NCBI GenBank assembly: GCA_034769895.1
Contig: CM068373.1
Location: 439,871,080 to 439,935,079, forward strand
DNA: 64,000 nt
Reading direction: 5' to 3'
From: Magicicada septendecula
Taxonomy: Eukaryota; Arthropoda; Insecta; Hemiptera; Cicadidae
Shown: positions 37,201 through 48,549 of the stretch, piece by piece
How positions within the stretch are numbered: position 1 is the stretch's first letter
How the letters are laid out: each line of letters starts with the position of its first letter
Made by a program: the position numbers and the translations under genes
Notes under the pieces: model-generated
The model's input: only the letters and a program-made list of their open reading frames with translations
The model's database searches: none
What the model was told of the DNA's origin: nothing

Positions 37201-38880
37201 GCCAATAAATAGAGTAGGGTAAGAAGATGACCTATCAGAAATCAGCTTTCAACATAGGCGGGTTTCCAGGAGTGAAGTTCTTAGAAGACTGGAACGTAAA
37301 ACCAATGGAAACGTAGCAGAGTAACATGTAATAGAACTAGGAGGGAAGTTTCTTAGAAGAAACAGAGAAGAACCAATGGAAACGCAGCAGTGGGACGAAA
37401 AGAGACTGAGTGGGGAATCCTGTGTATTTTGACTATATAAAATAAGCTGAAAGCGCGATCATGAGAGTCTATTACTAAATTTTCGGAGAGTCGGTAGTAA
37501 CGTATCGATGGAGTCTGTTATAATTTTCGCGGAGTCTTGGCTTAAACATTTAAGAGTCTTTACGTAAATTCGGAAGTAGTCGGTGGTGAAAGTTCAGCGA
37601 GTTGACTTACGACTTACGTAGGGATAACATGTGTAAATAGTTGTGAAGATTTATAAACTTATGCTATATTTTCGTAGAATCAAAATTAACAAACAATGTG
37701 TGTAATACAATTAATATTGAAAGAGTGAGAACTAATTAATTTATAACTTGTAAAAACAATTAGGATCGGAGCATGTGTTCGGAATCAGTCGTGTGCAAAC
37801 TATAACTCACGTAACGAGAATAAACGCTATAAACTAGTGAACGGTACTTGTACAAATGTAATGTCAGAAAATGCCGAATAGTATTAATTAAAGTGGAGTG
37901 ATAAAAAAGTGTTAAGCCATTATTCACTACGAGAATAAACCACGATATGATTCAGCAAGGTGAGAATTCATGCAAAGAAGTGAGAAGCGGATCATCACGA
38001 ACAACGCAGATCTAAGGAGCGGAGATGAGATCATCGCAGATCCACGCGCCGTAGATTGGAATAATCGTACCAACAGTAACTTTTATAAATTAGTTAATAT
38101 TTTGCTAAAACACCTGTCTGTCTTACTAAAAGAACCTACAAATAAAACATGTCCTACTAAAGAAATTACGCATGAAGTAACATTAAAACGTGAAGTAGTA
38201 TGATTACATCATTTCAATTAAGAATAAATTCATATTTTAAAAATAAATCCATTTAGAATTAAAATATGTGTTAATATGATAATTAACTAGAGATAAGTGT
38301 TATTCATGCTTAGATAAATTAAATTGTACCTTGAGATATAGAGATCTTAGAATAAATGTCTATTGAGAGAAATCATATTTTAAAATAATGAATGATCATA
38401 ATATGTTAAAAGTCAAGATAATTGATATCAATGACAAGTAACGTAAATTTAATAAATGCATTAATTAGACTGATAAATGTGTATGTGTTTCTTTATTTAA
38501 ATAACAACCTGAGGGATGATACAACAATATTACTTAATTAGTTTTCTTGAACACGAAAATATAATTTGTACTCATCACTCCTGAGTAAACTTTATACCAT
38601 TACAATTAACATCAATAGACATCTTTGTAACTTTAATTACCGTTGCAAATGCCGCCCAAGAACGTAGGCTAGATCGAAGAGAACATAATCTTTTAATTAA
38701 CACAATATAATTAATGGTAACGAGTAATTAACGTTAAACACCTTATTATAGGTTCGCACTAAATAAAACAATCACACTAAAATCGCGAGTTACAATAAGT
38801 CACCCCAAACCGTATAATAAGACTGAAACATAACGCACAAAAATATTTAACACAATAGCATTTTATCATCGTTACAACAG
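37200..38880 (+). other. LTR-like promoter segment and unassigned AT-rich DNA
   Basis: Around 37,430-37,960 the plus strand has TATATAAAATAAG, several GAGTCT/GAGAGTC repeats downstream and an AATAAA-containing end, reminiscent of an LTR. No terminal dinucleotides, TSD or partner were found. The rest to 38,880 is AT-rich with no recognisable gene. Confidence 0.3.
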
Positions 38881-38900
38881 AATTTATAACTTTATTACAG

Positions 38901-39434
38901 CTATCGTGTTTCCTTATTTAGCACCAGTTTCCAAGCTTCCGGCAATTTATAACTATCGTTTCTATAAAAATTATTATTAATTTTGTAAATTTCTGTCGCC
39001 TCTCTGACCACTCGAAATAAATAGTTACGAATCTTCACTATGATCGCCGTTTCTTCAAATGAGATGAGATGCTTGTGTTCGTAGCTGTCCTCCGCTATTA
39101 CTGAGTTTTTTATATCTCCTTTCTTCCTGTGCGTCATGTGTTTTTGCGCCGTCGTTAGCGTCTGTCTTCGCGTTTCGCTCACGTACAACACATCACCACA
39201 ACTGCACGGGACCTTGTAAAGGCCAAGAGCTGAAAGAGGTAACTTATCATACGCCGACGGTAACATTTGGCCGGATTCTCTGACTAAATTGCCTGATCTT
39301 TGAAGAAACAACGTGTTACTATCTCGCTTAGAAGGATAACAGACAGCATCAAAGCAATTGTTATGGTGATTTATTTTTTTATCTCGCATTAGTGTAGTTA
39401 CGTTGTTGACATGTCTCTGCACATGGCAGCACAT
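38901..39434 (-). pseudogene. Penelope-like element GIY-YIG endonuclease domain
   Basis: The 177-codon minus-strand frame contains the PLE linker and GIY-YIG domain: GLYKVPCSCGDVLYVSETRRQ (family form GIYKIPCSCG.VYIGET), then VIAEDSYEHKHLISFE (family AEH..GH.I.F). REATEIYKINNNFYR and a final W follow. The GIY motif reads GLY, and the YIG motif reads YVS, so the second signature is altered. The AEH His is also lost. The reverse transcriptase upstream is absent. In PLEs this domain nicks the target DNA. The differences from 4.9 kb and 58.5 kb indicate a separate PLE family. Confidence 0.85.
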
Positions 39435-40440
39435 TCGCCATTTGTTCCATTGAAAGCGATAAACTGCAGTTGACGACTATTAATTGTGACAACACATTGG
39501 CAACGTGGACACAAACAGTAATCTCATCTTACTAACGGTACAATGTGATTGGTGCCCAGATACAGTCCCGGAAAGTGTGGCGCAATGAAGAACACACTAG
39601 CACATCAAAGGCTTCCGAATATTAATCTTCTGGTGGTTTCAGTAATACAGTCTTATAATTCTCCGTCAATAATTAATATTATCTTCATTAGCCCATTGTG
39701 TCAGAGTGCATGCCCTTTTAACTTATGTCTTCTACACTTTAAGTTCTTACGAAGCTTCTGACTTCCTGAACTCTTTTAAGGACATCTTACTTAGTTATCT
39801 TCTTTCTCTAGCTTATCTTGAAAACTTATACAAACAAGTGGGGAGAGACGCTACCTTATGCTTTCTCGCTCTAACCTCTCACGCTATTTCTAACGGACTG
39901 TATTGTCTGAACACTCAGCTTTCTCTCGCTTTCATTTATACTTTATTGCTTTTTTAGTACAATACATTTTTATGATTCTTCAGCCCGTACGTGACTTGTT
40001 GTATGTTTTCTCCCCGTCAGACAGTCGCCTCGACAAGGGTGTGTTCTTTGAAGAACACCGCCAGACTTGCTGCTAACAGTACTTCAACTCAACGTTACTT
40101 GCATGTCTTAGTCTAATAAACAATTATTGATCATTATTTTATATAAAATCTGAGTAAAATCGAGTAGCATTCAATTTTAACGTTATAACTACAATTCTGA
40201 GAAGACTTAAGGCAAACGTAGGAGGTCCAACAACAAGTAAGCGATGACTTCTTATGTCGTTACACCCACATTACACCCTTCTGTATCGCAGCGAGATTTG
40301 CGCTTACGGTACTCGTCAAGGGAATTACAGCAAGAAAATGACCACGCTACAGAGACATGGAACCCTCAGGGTGGCGCAAGCTCATACCGTTCTTTGTTGT
40401 TGTTATTGCTATTAATCTCCTTGCAGCTGAAAGAAAGTAC
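39435..40440. other. Unassigned stretch
   Basis: No gene or repeat recognised. The open frames at 39,549-39,957 and 40,244-40,444 have no family motifs. Confidence 0.4.
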
Positions 40441-41650
40441 ATAGGCATAAGGCAAGAGAGCTCATTGTGTCACGCTGGCAAGTGCGTTGGGATATTGTGA
40501 CCAGGGAAGATGAATTGTCAGGCTAATCACAAACCTTTCCGAATGGACTGGGAACTTTGCGGAGATGGAAAGTTAATTACTACAAACCTCTGCTCAACAG
40601 TCCGTTACGGACCAAGGCATACCGCGCGGCTTTTGTGTTTAGTATGACGGTTGCATGGCCAGTACAACACGTCGTCAGGCGCTGGTTTCGGTATTCACAG
40701 CCGCTGTTATCTCAGCCGGCTACTCAGTTCTACCTCACGACGCCGAGTAAAGTTAAGTACTACAAACCTCTGCTCAACAGTCCGTTACGGACCAAGGCAT
40801 ACCGCGCGGCTTTTGTGTTTAGTATAACGGTTGCATGGCCAGTACAACGCGTCGCCAGGCGCTGGTTTCGGTATTCACAGCCGCTGTTATCTCAGCCGGC
40901 TACTCAGTTCTACCTCACGACGCCGAGTAAAGTTAATTACTACAAACCTCTGCTCAACAGTCCGTTACGGACCAAGGCATACCGCGCGGCTTTTGTGTTT
41001 AGTATGACGGTTGCATGGCCAGTACAACGCGTCGCCAGGCGCTGGTTTCGGTATTCACAGCCGCTGTTATCTCAGCCGGCTACTCAGTTCTACCTCACGA
41101 CGCCGAGTAAAGTTAATTACTACAAACCTCTGCTCAACAGTCCGTTACGGACCAAGGCATACCGCGCGGCTTTTGTGTTTAGTATGACGGTTGCATGGCC
41201 AGTACAACGCGTCGCCAGGCGCTGGTTTCGGTATTCACAGCCGCTGTTATCTCAGCCGGCTACTCAGTTCTACCTCACGACGCCGAGTAAAGTTAATTAC
41301 TACAAACCTCTGCTCAACAGTCCGTTACGGACCAAGGCATACCGCGCGGCTTTTGTGTTTAGTATGACGGTTGCATGGCCAGTACAACGCGTCGCCAGGC
41401 GCTGGTTTCGGTATTCACAGCCGCTGTTATCTCAGCCGGCTACTCAGTTCTACCTCACGACGCCGAGTAAAGTTAATTACTACATCACCCAATTTCTTAC
41501 TGGGCTTGGTTACTTCAATGCTTATATTCATAGGATGGGAAAAGTGCTGAGGGCAACCTGCAAATATGGTGACACATGTGGAAAACGCTAACCACACATT
41601 TTTTAAGTGTAAGAGGTGGATGGCACAGAGAGAAAATCTTGTAATCGAAA
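40441..41650 (+). pseudogene. R1-like LINE C-terminal fragment split by a tandem array
   Basis: Left of the array the plus strand reads ELIVSRWQVRWDIVTRED, a stop, and then RRWKVNYY. Right of it the frame continues as YYITQFLTGLGYFNAYIHRMGK, and after a frameshift as NHTFFKCKRWMAQRENL. This matches the tail of R1-like (I superfamily) ORF2: WQ.RW, GEVNYYLTQFLTGHG.F, then a CCHC-like segment and HTFF.C.RW. The 180-bp units sit exactly between NYY and ITQFL. The copy is dead because of stops. Confidence 0.7.
40573..41485 (+). repeat. Tandem array: five 180-bp units plus partial sixth, open in one frame
   Basis: Units start at 40,573, 40,753, 40,933, 41,113 and 41,293, with a 13-base partial at 41,473. 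Units 3-5 are identical and units 1-2 differ at a few bases. Since 180 is divisible by 3 and there is no stop, one frame (40,557-41,591) reads through all copies as a 60-residue repeat rich in Arg, Tyr, Pro and Ser. The first bases of the unit (AGTTAATTACTAC) equal the host retrotransposon at that point, so the array appears to have expanded at a microhomology. The peptide has no recognised domain. Confidence 0.95.
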
Positions 41651-42040
41651 AATAACCCCGAAAACTTTATGACACTGTTGATCGTCGGTGAGAACCGCTA
41701 CATTGATTGGGCGCTGAAGGAATAGAAGAGAGAACAAGATTTAATATAGTCTATATGAGTTTGTTTGTAGTCTATATGAATATGAGTTTGTAGCCGGACA
41801 GGCTTAACAGGGGCAGCACCGAAATAATGTGAGGAGCGGTTCCATGGTGCGTAATATGTGAGAGTTTATTAGTCGGTAAGAGTCCGACACACCAGAGGGC
41901 AGACGACCAGCAGCTTTACATTACATGATGAATTTATTCCCTCCTTAGAAAAAAATCCTTTAATATTATTTATGTTTCCATTATTACCGTTTTATATTAT
42001 TATTTTTATATTTATGTCTGTCTTACATTCCATTCTCTTG
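41651..42040. other. Unassigned stretch
   Basis: AT-rich DNA with a TGAGTTTG/TCTATATGA duplication near 41,745-41,790. No gene recognised. Confidence 0.4.
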
Positions 42041-42565
42041 TATGACTCTGAGATCTGGGCCGGCGCATTCAAGCTGTAGGAGACAAATGGCGTAGTACAG
42101 GGAAGAGGAACACTCCTGACCTCATGCCCGTACGTAATTGTCTCGGAGCCGACCGTGATGGTGGTCGCGGGAGTGATACATTTTGGTAGAAGAGAGGAAA
42201 TGTATGTACACAGGGAAAACAGAAGTGGGCAAGGAGGTGGCGACGGCGCATACCGAAGAGACCTCAGGCAGGAACGCTGACTGGGGGAAACGACAGGTAG
42301 AGGGTGGACGGAGTGGAAGCACGTGGAGGTGAAGTAATATCTGACCTGCTCTTCACTAGGTACGGCCGCTTAATACCTACCTCTACAAGATGGGGAAGAC
42401 TCGAAGCCCAGAATGTCAATATGGCGACTCTCCAAGGGTGACGTCAAACATACGTTCTTTGAATGTAGCAGGTGGCAGGCGGGGAGGCAAAGACTAAAGG
42501 CGGAGATTGGCGACGTCGCTCCGGAGACTATAGTAAGGACGATGCTGGCCATCAGAACATCGTAA
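42040..42565 (+). pseudogene. Second R1-like LINE C-terminal fragment
   Basis: Plus strand with frameshifts. A W-rich segment (KQKWARRWRRR) is followed by YLYKMGKTRSPECQYGD. After a one-base shift comes GDVKHTFFECSRWQAGRQRL, ending in a stop at 42,563. The order mirrors the fragment at 41.5 kb (RMGK..CKYGD..HTFFKCKRW). It is a separate, diverged copy in the same orientation. Confidence 0.7.
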
Positions 42566-42599
42566 ATTTATAAAAGTATAAATACCTTATAGTCCGTCT

Positions 42600-42675
42600 T
42601 GCGGTCTTGTAGTTTTTCAATATGTATCACTACATGTTTCGAAAGTAAACTTTCATCATCAGGTATATTGTAAAC
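42600..42675 (-). ncRNA. Hammerhead-ribozyme-like core with canonical CTGATGA
   Basis: On the minus strand CTGATGA (42,656-42,662) is followed by a 5-bp stem II (GAAAG/CTTTC with a TTTA loop) and GAAAC (42,636-42,640). ATGTAG...CTACA further on can pair. This is the cleanest core in the window. The context is a small repeat with no coding sequence; PLE origin is inferred from the other copies. Confidence 0.65.
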
Positions 42676-42679
42676 TTCC

Positions 42680-44320
42680 TCCTATTTTCTAGGGCTCGTC
42701 AGTGAAAGTAAAAAACAATAAATAAATGAACAATATAACACAAATGTACTAGTCAATACGAACGTTGACATAATATCTCGTAGCAGTGCGCACTGTACTA
42801 TTGTCAACACGCAACTGAGTGAGCCTCAAAGTTCATTATTTATCTTCATTACTGCGTCGTATAATATATTGGATTTAAAAAGGAGTTGGTCATTGAGTAA
42901 ACACTTGTTATTAATTTTGGAAGCTCTGTAAATTTTGTGAAAAGCGACACGCAACCTCTTGACACTACATGACGTATTTTGCTCTTCCACAAAAAATATT
43001 ATTACCGTGTTGAAGTTACAAGTGTTTTATAAAGAGAATAAAAACAAATGTCATAAAAAAGAATATGACACAGCGTAAAAAGTAACGAATATTTTAGCGA
43101 TCACCGGATGCAACGTATCCGTCGGAGGTTATTACAAACGACTTTCATCGTTTGAAACAAACAGCTAAACATCGGTTACGTGTGTTGTGTTGACCTTGTG
43201 ATGTGATGACCATGTTTGCGAGGCAGGAAATTTGGAATATGTACGAACGACGTTCACGGACATAGAAGCGTATTTCGCACGAATTTGTTATTAGACGTAA
43301 CAAACAAGGAAAACTGAAGATTATATTATGGAAATGCTAGATATGTTTATCATAAAACGTCGCAGCTACTAAAATCATGTATAAAAAGAACACACAAACA
43401 GTATAAAGTATAAACGTCATAGGCAGGCCGTGCATAAACTTGGAGGGGAGGAATGAAGGGGTAATGTCTTCGGCCACCACAATTAGGGGAAGCCCAAATA
43501 GGAGATTATTTTATTTGATCTGAAATAATTTATTACGAGTAAGATTGTTTTTATGTACTGATTATTACTACATAACTGTCGGCTGCGAATTATTAATGTA
43601 TGACAATATCCGTGTACCTTTTTTATCTTCTATAGTCAATCCGAAGATCTGAAATGAGATTTCCTGATTGACTGCCTTCTCCTTGAAGTTACCTCTGTAC
43701 CTTTTCAATCCTACCTTTCCAGGCATGTGATCCAGGTATTTTGACCTTGGTCCTTTCCTAGCATCGTAGTCATACATTCATGCTCGTATAAATAATTAAG
43801 TGACCTAATCGTCGGCGCGACTGTGCTCCAACTCGACTGTTTGGCATTCGTCTGTCCGTCTGTCTATCTATTTGGGGTCTGTCTCACTGTAACGTTTGAA
43901 TGCATCAAGCGGTTTTCGTAAAATTTGGCATGTTGTCCATTGCTTTACCCTACATAACTTTATTGTTTTTCAGATTTATCTCATAAAAATAAATAAAAAT
44001 AAAGGGGCGGGAAGCATAAAAGTGAAGGTCTAAGTTTTGATAAAATCGCAAAAAAACATTCAAAATATCTTCAGACAAACTCATTTTTCACAAAGTCTAT
44101 TAAGAATATAAATTTAGAATTAAATTGATTCCTAATGACATGAGATTTATTGCCTTTAATTTGACTAACACTTAGTCAAGATAGAGCACTTTGAAATTAG
44201 GGGTTTTCTTTTTTTTAACACTTATACTTCTTATTGGCTTACTCAAAGCTTTGAGACGTAAAGAATTCATAAAAGGTACTTATAAAATTATATGGAACGA
44301 ATCCTGACTTTCTCCTATGT
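42680..44320. other. Unassigned AT-rich stretch
   Basis: No gene recognised. A CTGTCCGTCTGTCTATC simple-repeat patch lies near 43,850. The frame at 43,568-43,777 (minus) lacks family motifs. Confidence 0.4.
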
Positions 44321-44700
44321 TATCATCATCATCATTATCATCATCATCTTCAGCAAAGCTTAACCAAAACATGATTTGTTCCGTTCCCAAGCAGATACGT
44401 CAGACTGACCTGGTCACTTCAACGCTTCTTCGGCCGCTCCACACTTTCCCGTCCTTTTGGCTTATAATTCCATAGTCGTTTGAGGATGCTGCGGTCGTCT
44501 ATTCGGTTATGATGTTCCAAACATTTTAGCCGATATTGGGCAACCCTAACGAGTATACGCATAATTCCCTGCCTTGCATCGAATTTCTTCTGGGATCTTG
44601 AATATTATGTCTTGCCACGTGCCTGAGAAAAATCATTTCGACCGCTTGAATTCGACTGACCTAGGATTTCGTTAAAGTCCCATTCTCAGACCCTTAGAGG
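44320..44700 (-). pseudogene. RTE/LINE-type C-terminal fragment with (TGA)n tail
   Basis: The minus strand reads RLKCLEHHNRIDDRSILKRL, then YKPKGRESVERPKKR and, after a stop, SDQV. This matches the LRWLGHV.RM.D.R..K / GRR..GRP..RW tail of endonuclease-reverse-transcriptase LINEs. At its 3' end (left) comes an ATC/TGA triplet run at 44,320-44,350, a typical simple-repeat LINE terminus. Confidence 0.6.
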
Positions 44701-44989
44701 AAAACGAGGGATCTAATCTTCAAGCTAGCCTCTTCTCCCTTTCCTCAGGATAAGCTCCTAGTTACACAACAGCCTCCACTAGGATCAACCACAAAAAAAA
44801 AGCTTTAATTTTCATAACTAATGCAAAACAAACTGTTTTACAGCCATTCACTCGTTATAAACGATAACTTACACCATACAATGTACAATACAGTTACTGT
44901 GTCTAAAGTAACAACGTGATATTTATCCCGTGCAGCCTGCTTTATACATGAAAGACATGTTTGAATTGGTATCCAAGTCACTTATTGAC
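44701..44989. other. Unassigned spacer
   Basis: AT-rich DNA between a LINE tail and a palindrome; nothing recognised. Confidence 0.4.
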
Positions 44990-45044
44990 AAAATCTGTAT
45001 AATATTTACCTTATTTCTTCCGTCGTGTGACTTCGTGTTGATTA

Positions 45045-45082
45045 GATTTACGCGTTTCGAAACATATGTTTCGTCTTCAGAA
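45045..45082 (-). ncRNA. Hammerhead-like core, left arm of palindrome
   Basis: Minus strand: CTGAAGA (45,074-45,080), stem II GAAAC-ATAT-GTTTC, then GAAAC (45,054-45,058) and GCGTAAATC. The base after CTGAAGA is C rather than the usual purine, so the closing pair of stem II is non-standard. Confidence 0.55.
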
Positions 45083-45269
45083 AATAAATAAAAAATTCAC
45101 TCTTAGCGAGGTCGTTACATATTAAAATACAAATATTGGAAAACGATTACACACATATCAGCTTTTCATGAGTGCGCACTCATGTAAAGCGTATATGTGT
45201 GTAATCGTTTTCCAATATTTGTATTTTAATATGTAACGACCTCGCTAAGAGTGAATTTTTTATTTATTT

Positions 45270-45310
45270 TCTGAAGACGAAACATATGTTTCGAAACGCG
45301 TAAATCAATT
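45270..45310 (+). ncRNA. Hammerhead-like core, right arm of palindrome
   Basis: Plus strand counterpart: CTGAAGA (45,271-45,277), the same stem II and GAAAC (45,293-45,297). It is identical in the core to the left-arm copy. Confidence 0.55.
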
Positions 45311-45424
45311 CAAACGCAACACGAAGTCACACGACGGAAGAAATAAGGTAAATATTATACAGATTCTGCTTTATACAGTTGATTGACTGATTGAGCTATG
45401 CACGTGATGGCTGTTTATGCGACG

Positions 45425-45860
45425 GTACTATTTGCTATTGCTTCACATCTTCTTCTTCTTCTTATCAGCCTTTGGTGGGCTTAGGCTCCTCAGCAACACG
45501 CCTCCATGCTTCCCTGTTCTCTGCCCTTCCTCTACATCCTCTGATTCCTATGTTACCCCATCCAACCATCTCATCCTTGGTCTGTCTCTACGTCTAGTAG
45601 TACATGATCTTCCCTTCATCATTCTTTTAGGCATTGTTTCCTCAGACATTCTTTCCACATGGCCCAGCCAACGCAACCTCTGTGATTTGATGAATTTCAC
45701 TATTATGTTTTTTTCATGAATGAGAGCCTGTAGTTCATTGTTATTGCGTATTCTCCAACTGCCTTCTTCTCTTACTGGATCGTAAATGTTACGCAATACA
45801 ATATTTCGCGCTCAAATGACTTAAAGCGGTTTTGTCATTTCTCAGTCAAAGTCCACACCT
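45425..45860 (-). pseudogene. RTE-type LINE C-terminal fragment
   Basis: The minus-strand frame 45,796-45,548 reads NIYDPVREEGSWRIRNNNEL, then RLRWLGHVERMSEETMPKRM and RDRPRMRWLDGV. This is the classic tail of insect endonuclease-reverse-transcriptase elements. The similarity continues leftwards in other frames to a TTC/GAA triplet run at about 45,450-45,465, the probable 3' terminus. The catalytic RT part is absent. Confidence 0.8.
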
Positions 45861-45869
45861 CAGATCCAT

Positions 45870-47690
45870 ATTGTAACGTTACCAAATTTGGTAGTTACAT
45901 AAAGTAAGCCATTATTACGTCAAGTGACGGGAAAGCATGAAAATATTTCTAAGTAAGTAAAAATAGGTGAACAAAAAGTGTGTATCTACAGATATATTAG
46001 TGTAAAGTTCCAATAAAGAAGAAGAAAGTGTAACATAGCACCATCGTACACAAAATAGAGAAAGAAAATGACCATGAGCCAAAATAAAATGTTAGAAACC
46101 AGGCCCAATAGATTCCAACAGTGAGGGGAACCAACAAAACAATACAACGTACAAAACAATACAAGGAAGAAGAAAAAGACAAGATCCCAACAGTGAGGGG
46201 AACCAACATGACTATAACAAAAGTGTAAAAGAAGACAACAGGATTCCAACAGTGAGGGGAACCAACAAAACAATACAAGGAAGAAGAAAAAGACAAGATC
46301 CCAACAGTGAGGGGAACCAACAAAATGACTATGTAAAATAAAAAGAAGAGACAAATATTGAAGAAGACGTTCAAACCTAAAGAAGAAAGGAAGAAGAAGG
46401 ACAAGGAAACATGACATGAAGAGTGAAGATTGTAATCCAAATTGATAATCATAAGACCACCAAGAAATGTAAGATAGAACAGTTATATCATTGTTAATAG
46501 AACATGATAATAAAAACCTATGTAAATTTCAAAAGAAATGTAACTGAATGCCACGGCAAAACAGAATACAATACAAAGAAAGGCCAGAAAAAATAATAAC
46601 AAACAAAATAGTTTGTTAAATATCAAACAACAATGTAACAGTCATCTTTCAATCATCAAGGAGTCAACACGTATAATTCGACGGACAAAATCAATGAAGA
46701 AGTTTTATTTGCATGGTGCGCGACACATATACAGAAGTCAAACTACACACACCTAACCTACATATAACACAGAATTGACGAGTGTACAGTGCGGAGTGAA
46801 TATAATAATAAAATACGACCAGTGTATAATATCGGTCGTATTTTCGAGTTTTGTGTTGAAAATAAACCAGGGAGTACAATATTTTTCATTATTTAAAAAA
46901 TAAAGCAGAAATAATAATTTCTGTAAAAACGATTGTTTGGATACTACGCTAATCAATAGTAGCGAAGTGTAGTAACGCTGATGAAAGTTATCAGAATTGA
47001 CGAAAGAATTATTTCGCAATTTTTAACTTAATAAATAAATGTTTTTAATATGTATCATAATTAAAGGAATCAAGAGTAATTTAAATATTACAAAATACGA
47101 GCGCCGCAAATAGCCGCTCAATTGACTCATGCAGTTTTTGACTTGACTAGTGTAAATAAATATTTGTAATTTTTTGCGAAAGAATATTCTATTCTACTGA
47201 TAGTTACGCATCAGAAGTATTATGAATAATATATATATGTTTAGATTAATAAGAAATCAATGAATAATATATTTAACCCTAATAACTATTTACGTTATTA
47301 GATAACCTAAAAATAATAACAACAACTTGTCACCTTTTTGTCATAAGTCTGTTCTCAAATAATACAAACCAAAATGGAAGCTATCACAAGAGTTTTTTTT
47401 ATTATAAACTTTTTCTCTTGTTAATAAATAATTTCTATAGTCAACTATTAAATAATAATAGTAATTTTTAGAAGTGCAAATCAACGCACGTGTTTATCAA
47501 TGTAACTACTGAGTACTGAATCCCGCGTACGATAATACGATAGTTATCGATTATATGGTACCGATTTTCAATTTTAATATTTGTTTGTTTGTTTTCTATT
47601 AATTGTTTATTAAATATTGTTATCAAACACCACATCTTGTATCTGGCATCATGTCACTTCAAAGATCACACGAACTTGGTAATTTAACTA
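45870..47690. other. Possible LTR-like region with internal repeats
   Basis: TGTAACGTTACC at 45,873 looks like an LTR start, but no end or partner was found. The block contains the four-copy motif described separately. From 46.5 kb on it is AT-rich with no gene; the minus-strand frames at 45,986-46,452 are products of the repeats. Confidence 0.3.
46115..46322. repeat. Four copies of a CCAACAGTGAGGGGAACC motif
   Basis: The motif with a few flanking bases starts at 46,115, 46,187, 46,246 and 46,301 (spacings 72, 59 and 55). The copies are separated by A-rich spacers that also share GGAAGAAGAAAAAGACAAG. It is an irregular minisatellite. Confidence 0.85.
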
Positions 47691-48361
47691 TGTAAGAGGA
47701 CATAACCTCTCAAAATAAAAATTATTGTATTAACCTACAGTGTTACCAGCCTTGAGGTTAAGAAGAGTTTCTTTTTAAAATTGTTCATAGTAATTATTTT
47801 CTGTAAAATTATTAGTGACTGATTGTTAATTTTAAAAGATTTAATAGCATTCCAAACTGTTAATAAACCTCAATTTTTTTGTTACCAGTGGAAAAAGTGT
47901 TTAATTTCAAACTTAAAATAGTTTATTTTTTCATAGCTAGTTCTATCAAAAGGTGGCGGAAGAATTTGAATATTCCTTATAATTCAAATCAATATTCAGT
48001 TTTATTTTATTATTATTGTGCATGCTTATCACGTATGATATTCAAATAGAATATCTCCTTGTATGTGTAGAGCGTATGTTACAGCTGAGCAGTCACCCAA
48101 CAGAACAGCAATATCCACATATGGTAAGTGGGGAGGTTATCAGCGGAGTGCGAAAAATACTTTTTAAATTAAAAGATTTAAACAGCGATACCCACACGAT
48201 TATTAATCACAATCAAACTGCTAATAATAATTACATTTTGGAAATTTTATTATACAACATTGTTGTGGATACCGGAGCGTATCTACAATACACATACAAT
48301 CAATACGATCACACACCTTAAAGAGGTACAAAATCTACATCTATAATAATCTATTATAGAT
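47691..48361 (+). repeat. Candidate LTR remnant ending at a tRNA-Lys-like PBS
   Basis: The stretch starts TGTAAGAGGA and ends immediately before the PBS-like site at 48,362. Length of about 0.67 kb would suit an LTR. The 99-codon open frame within (ATG at 48,022) shows no family motif and is probably incidental. The left limit is a guess; no second LTR was found. Confidence 0.3.
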
Positions 48362-48380
48362 TGGCGCTCCATCGCGGGGC
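48362..48380 (+). promoter_or_regulatory. PBS-like sequence, tRNA-Lys type
   Basis: TGGCGCTCCATCGCGGGGC resembles the complement of the tRNA-Lys(CUU) 3' end (TGGCGCCCAACGTGGGGC), with three substitutions and one extra base. It suggests that an LTR retrotransposon 5' end lies here on the plus strand, unrelated in sequence to the gypsy element at 18-30 kb. Confidence 0.45.
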
Positions 48381-48549
48381 AGAATTGATTGAAGATCACA
48401 CTTCGGAGAGTTACAAAATATTAATATACTTCTACAAAATCTGTATCTACTTCTAAATCTATAATATTACATTATAATATGTAACAACTGGTATCACCAG
48501 AGAATTATATAGTTTAAGTTTTATAACTCGTGTGACAAGATTGTTTTAA

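Larger units (their letters stand above)
44990..45367. repeat. Long palindrome carrying two opposite hammerhead-like cores
   Basis: The left (44,990-45,173) and right (45,184-45,367) arms are nearly perfect inverted copies of about 180 bp; the right arm has a small GCGTTTGAA-type insertion. The centre itself forms a small hairpin. Each arm holds a hammerhead-like core, one per strand. PLE pseudo-LTRs are known in direct or inverted arrangement, which this resembles. Confidence 0.9.

Noticed and set aside
40557-41591. 344-codon frame as a host repeat-protein gene
   Set aside because: It has no ATG start, begins and ends in LINE sequence, and its repeats come from the 180-bp DNA array.
48022-48321. 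99-codon open frame
   Set aside because: No recognisable motif; it lies in a candidate LTR just upstream of a PBS-like site, so it is probably incidental.
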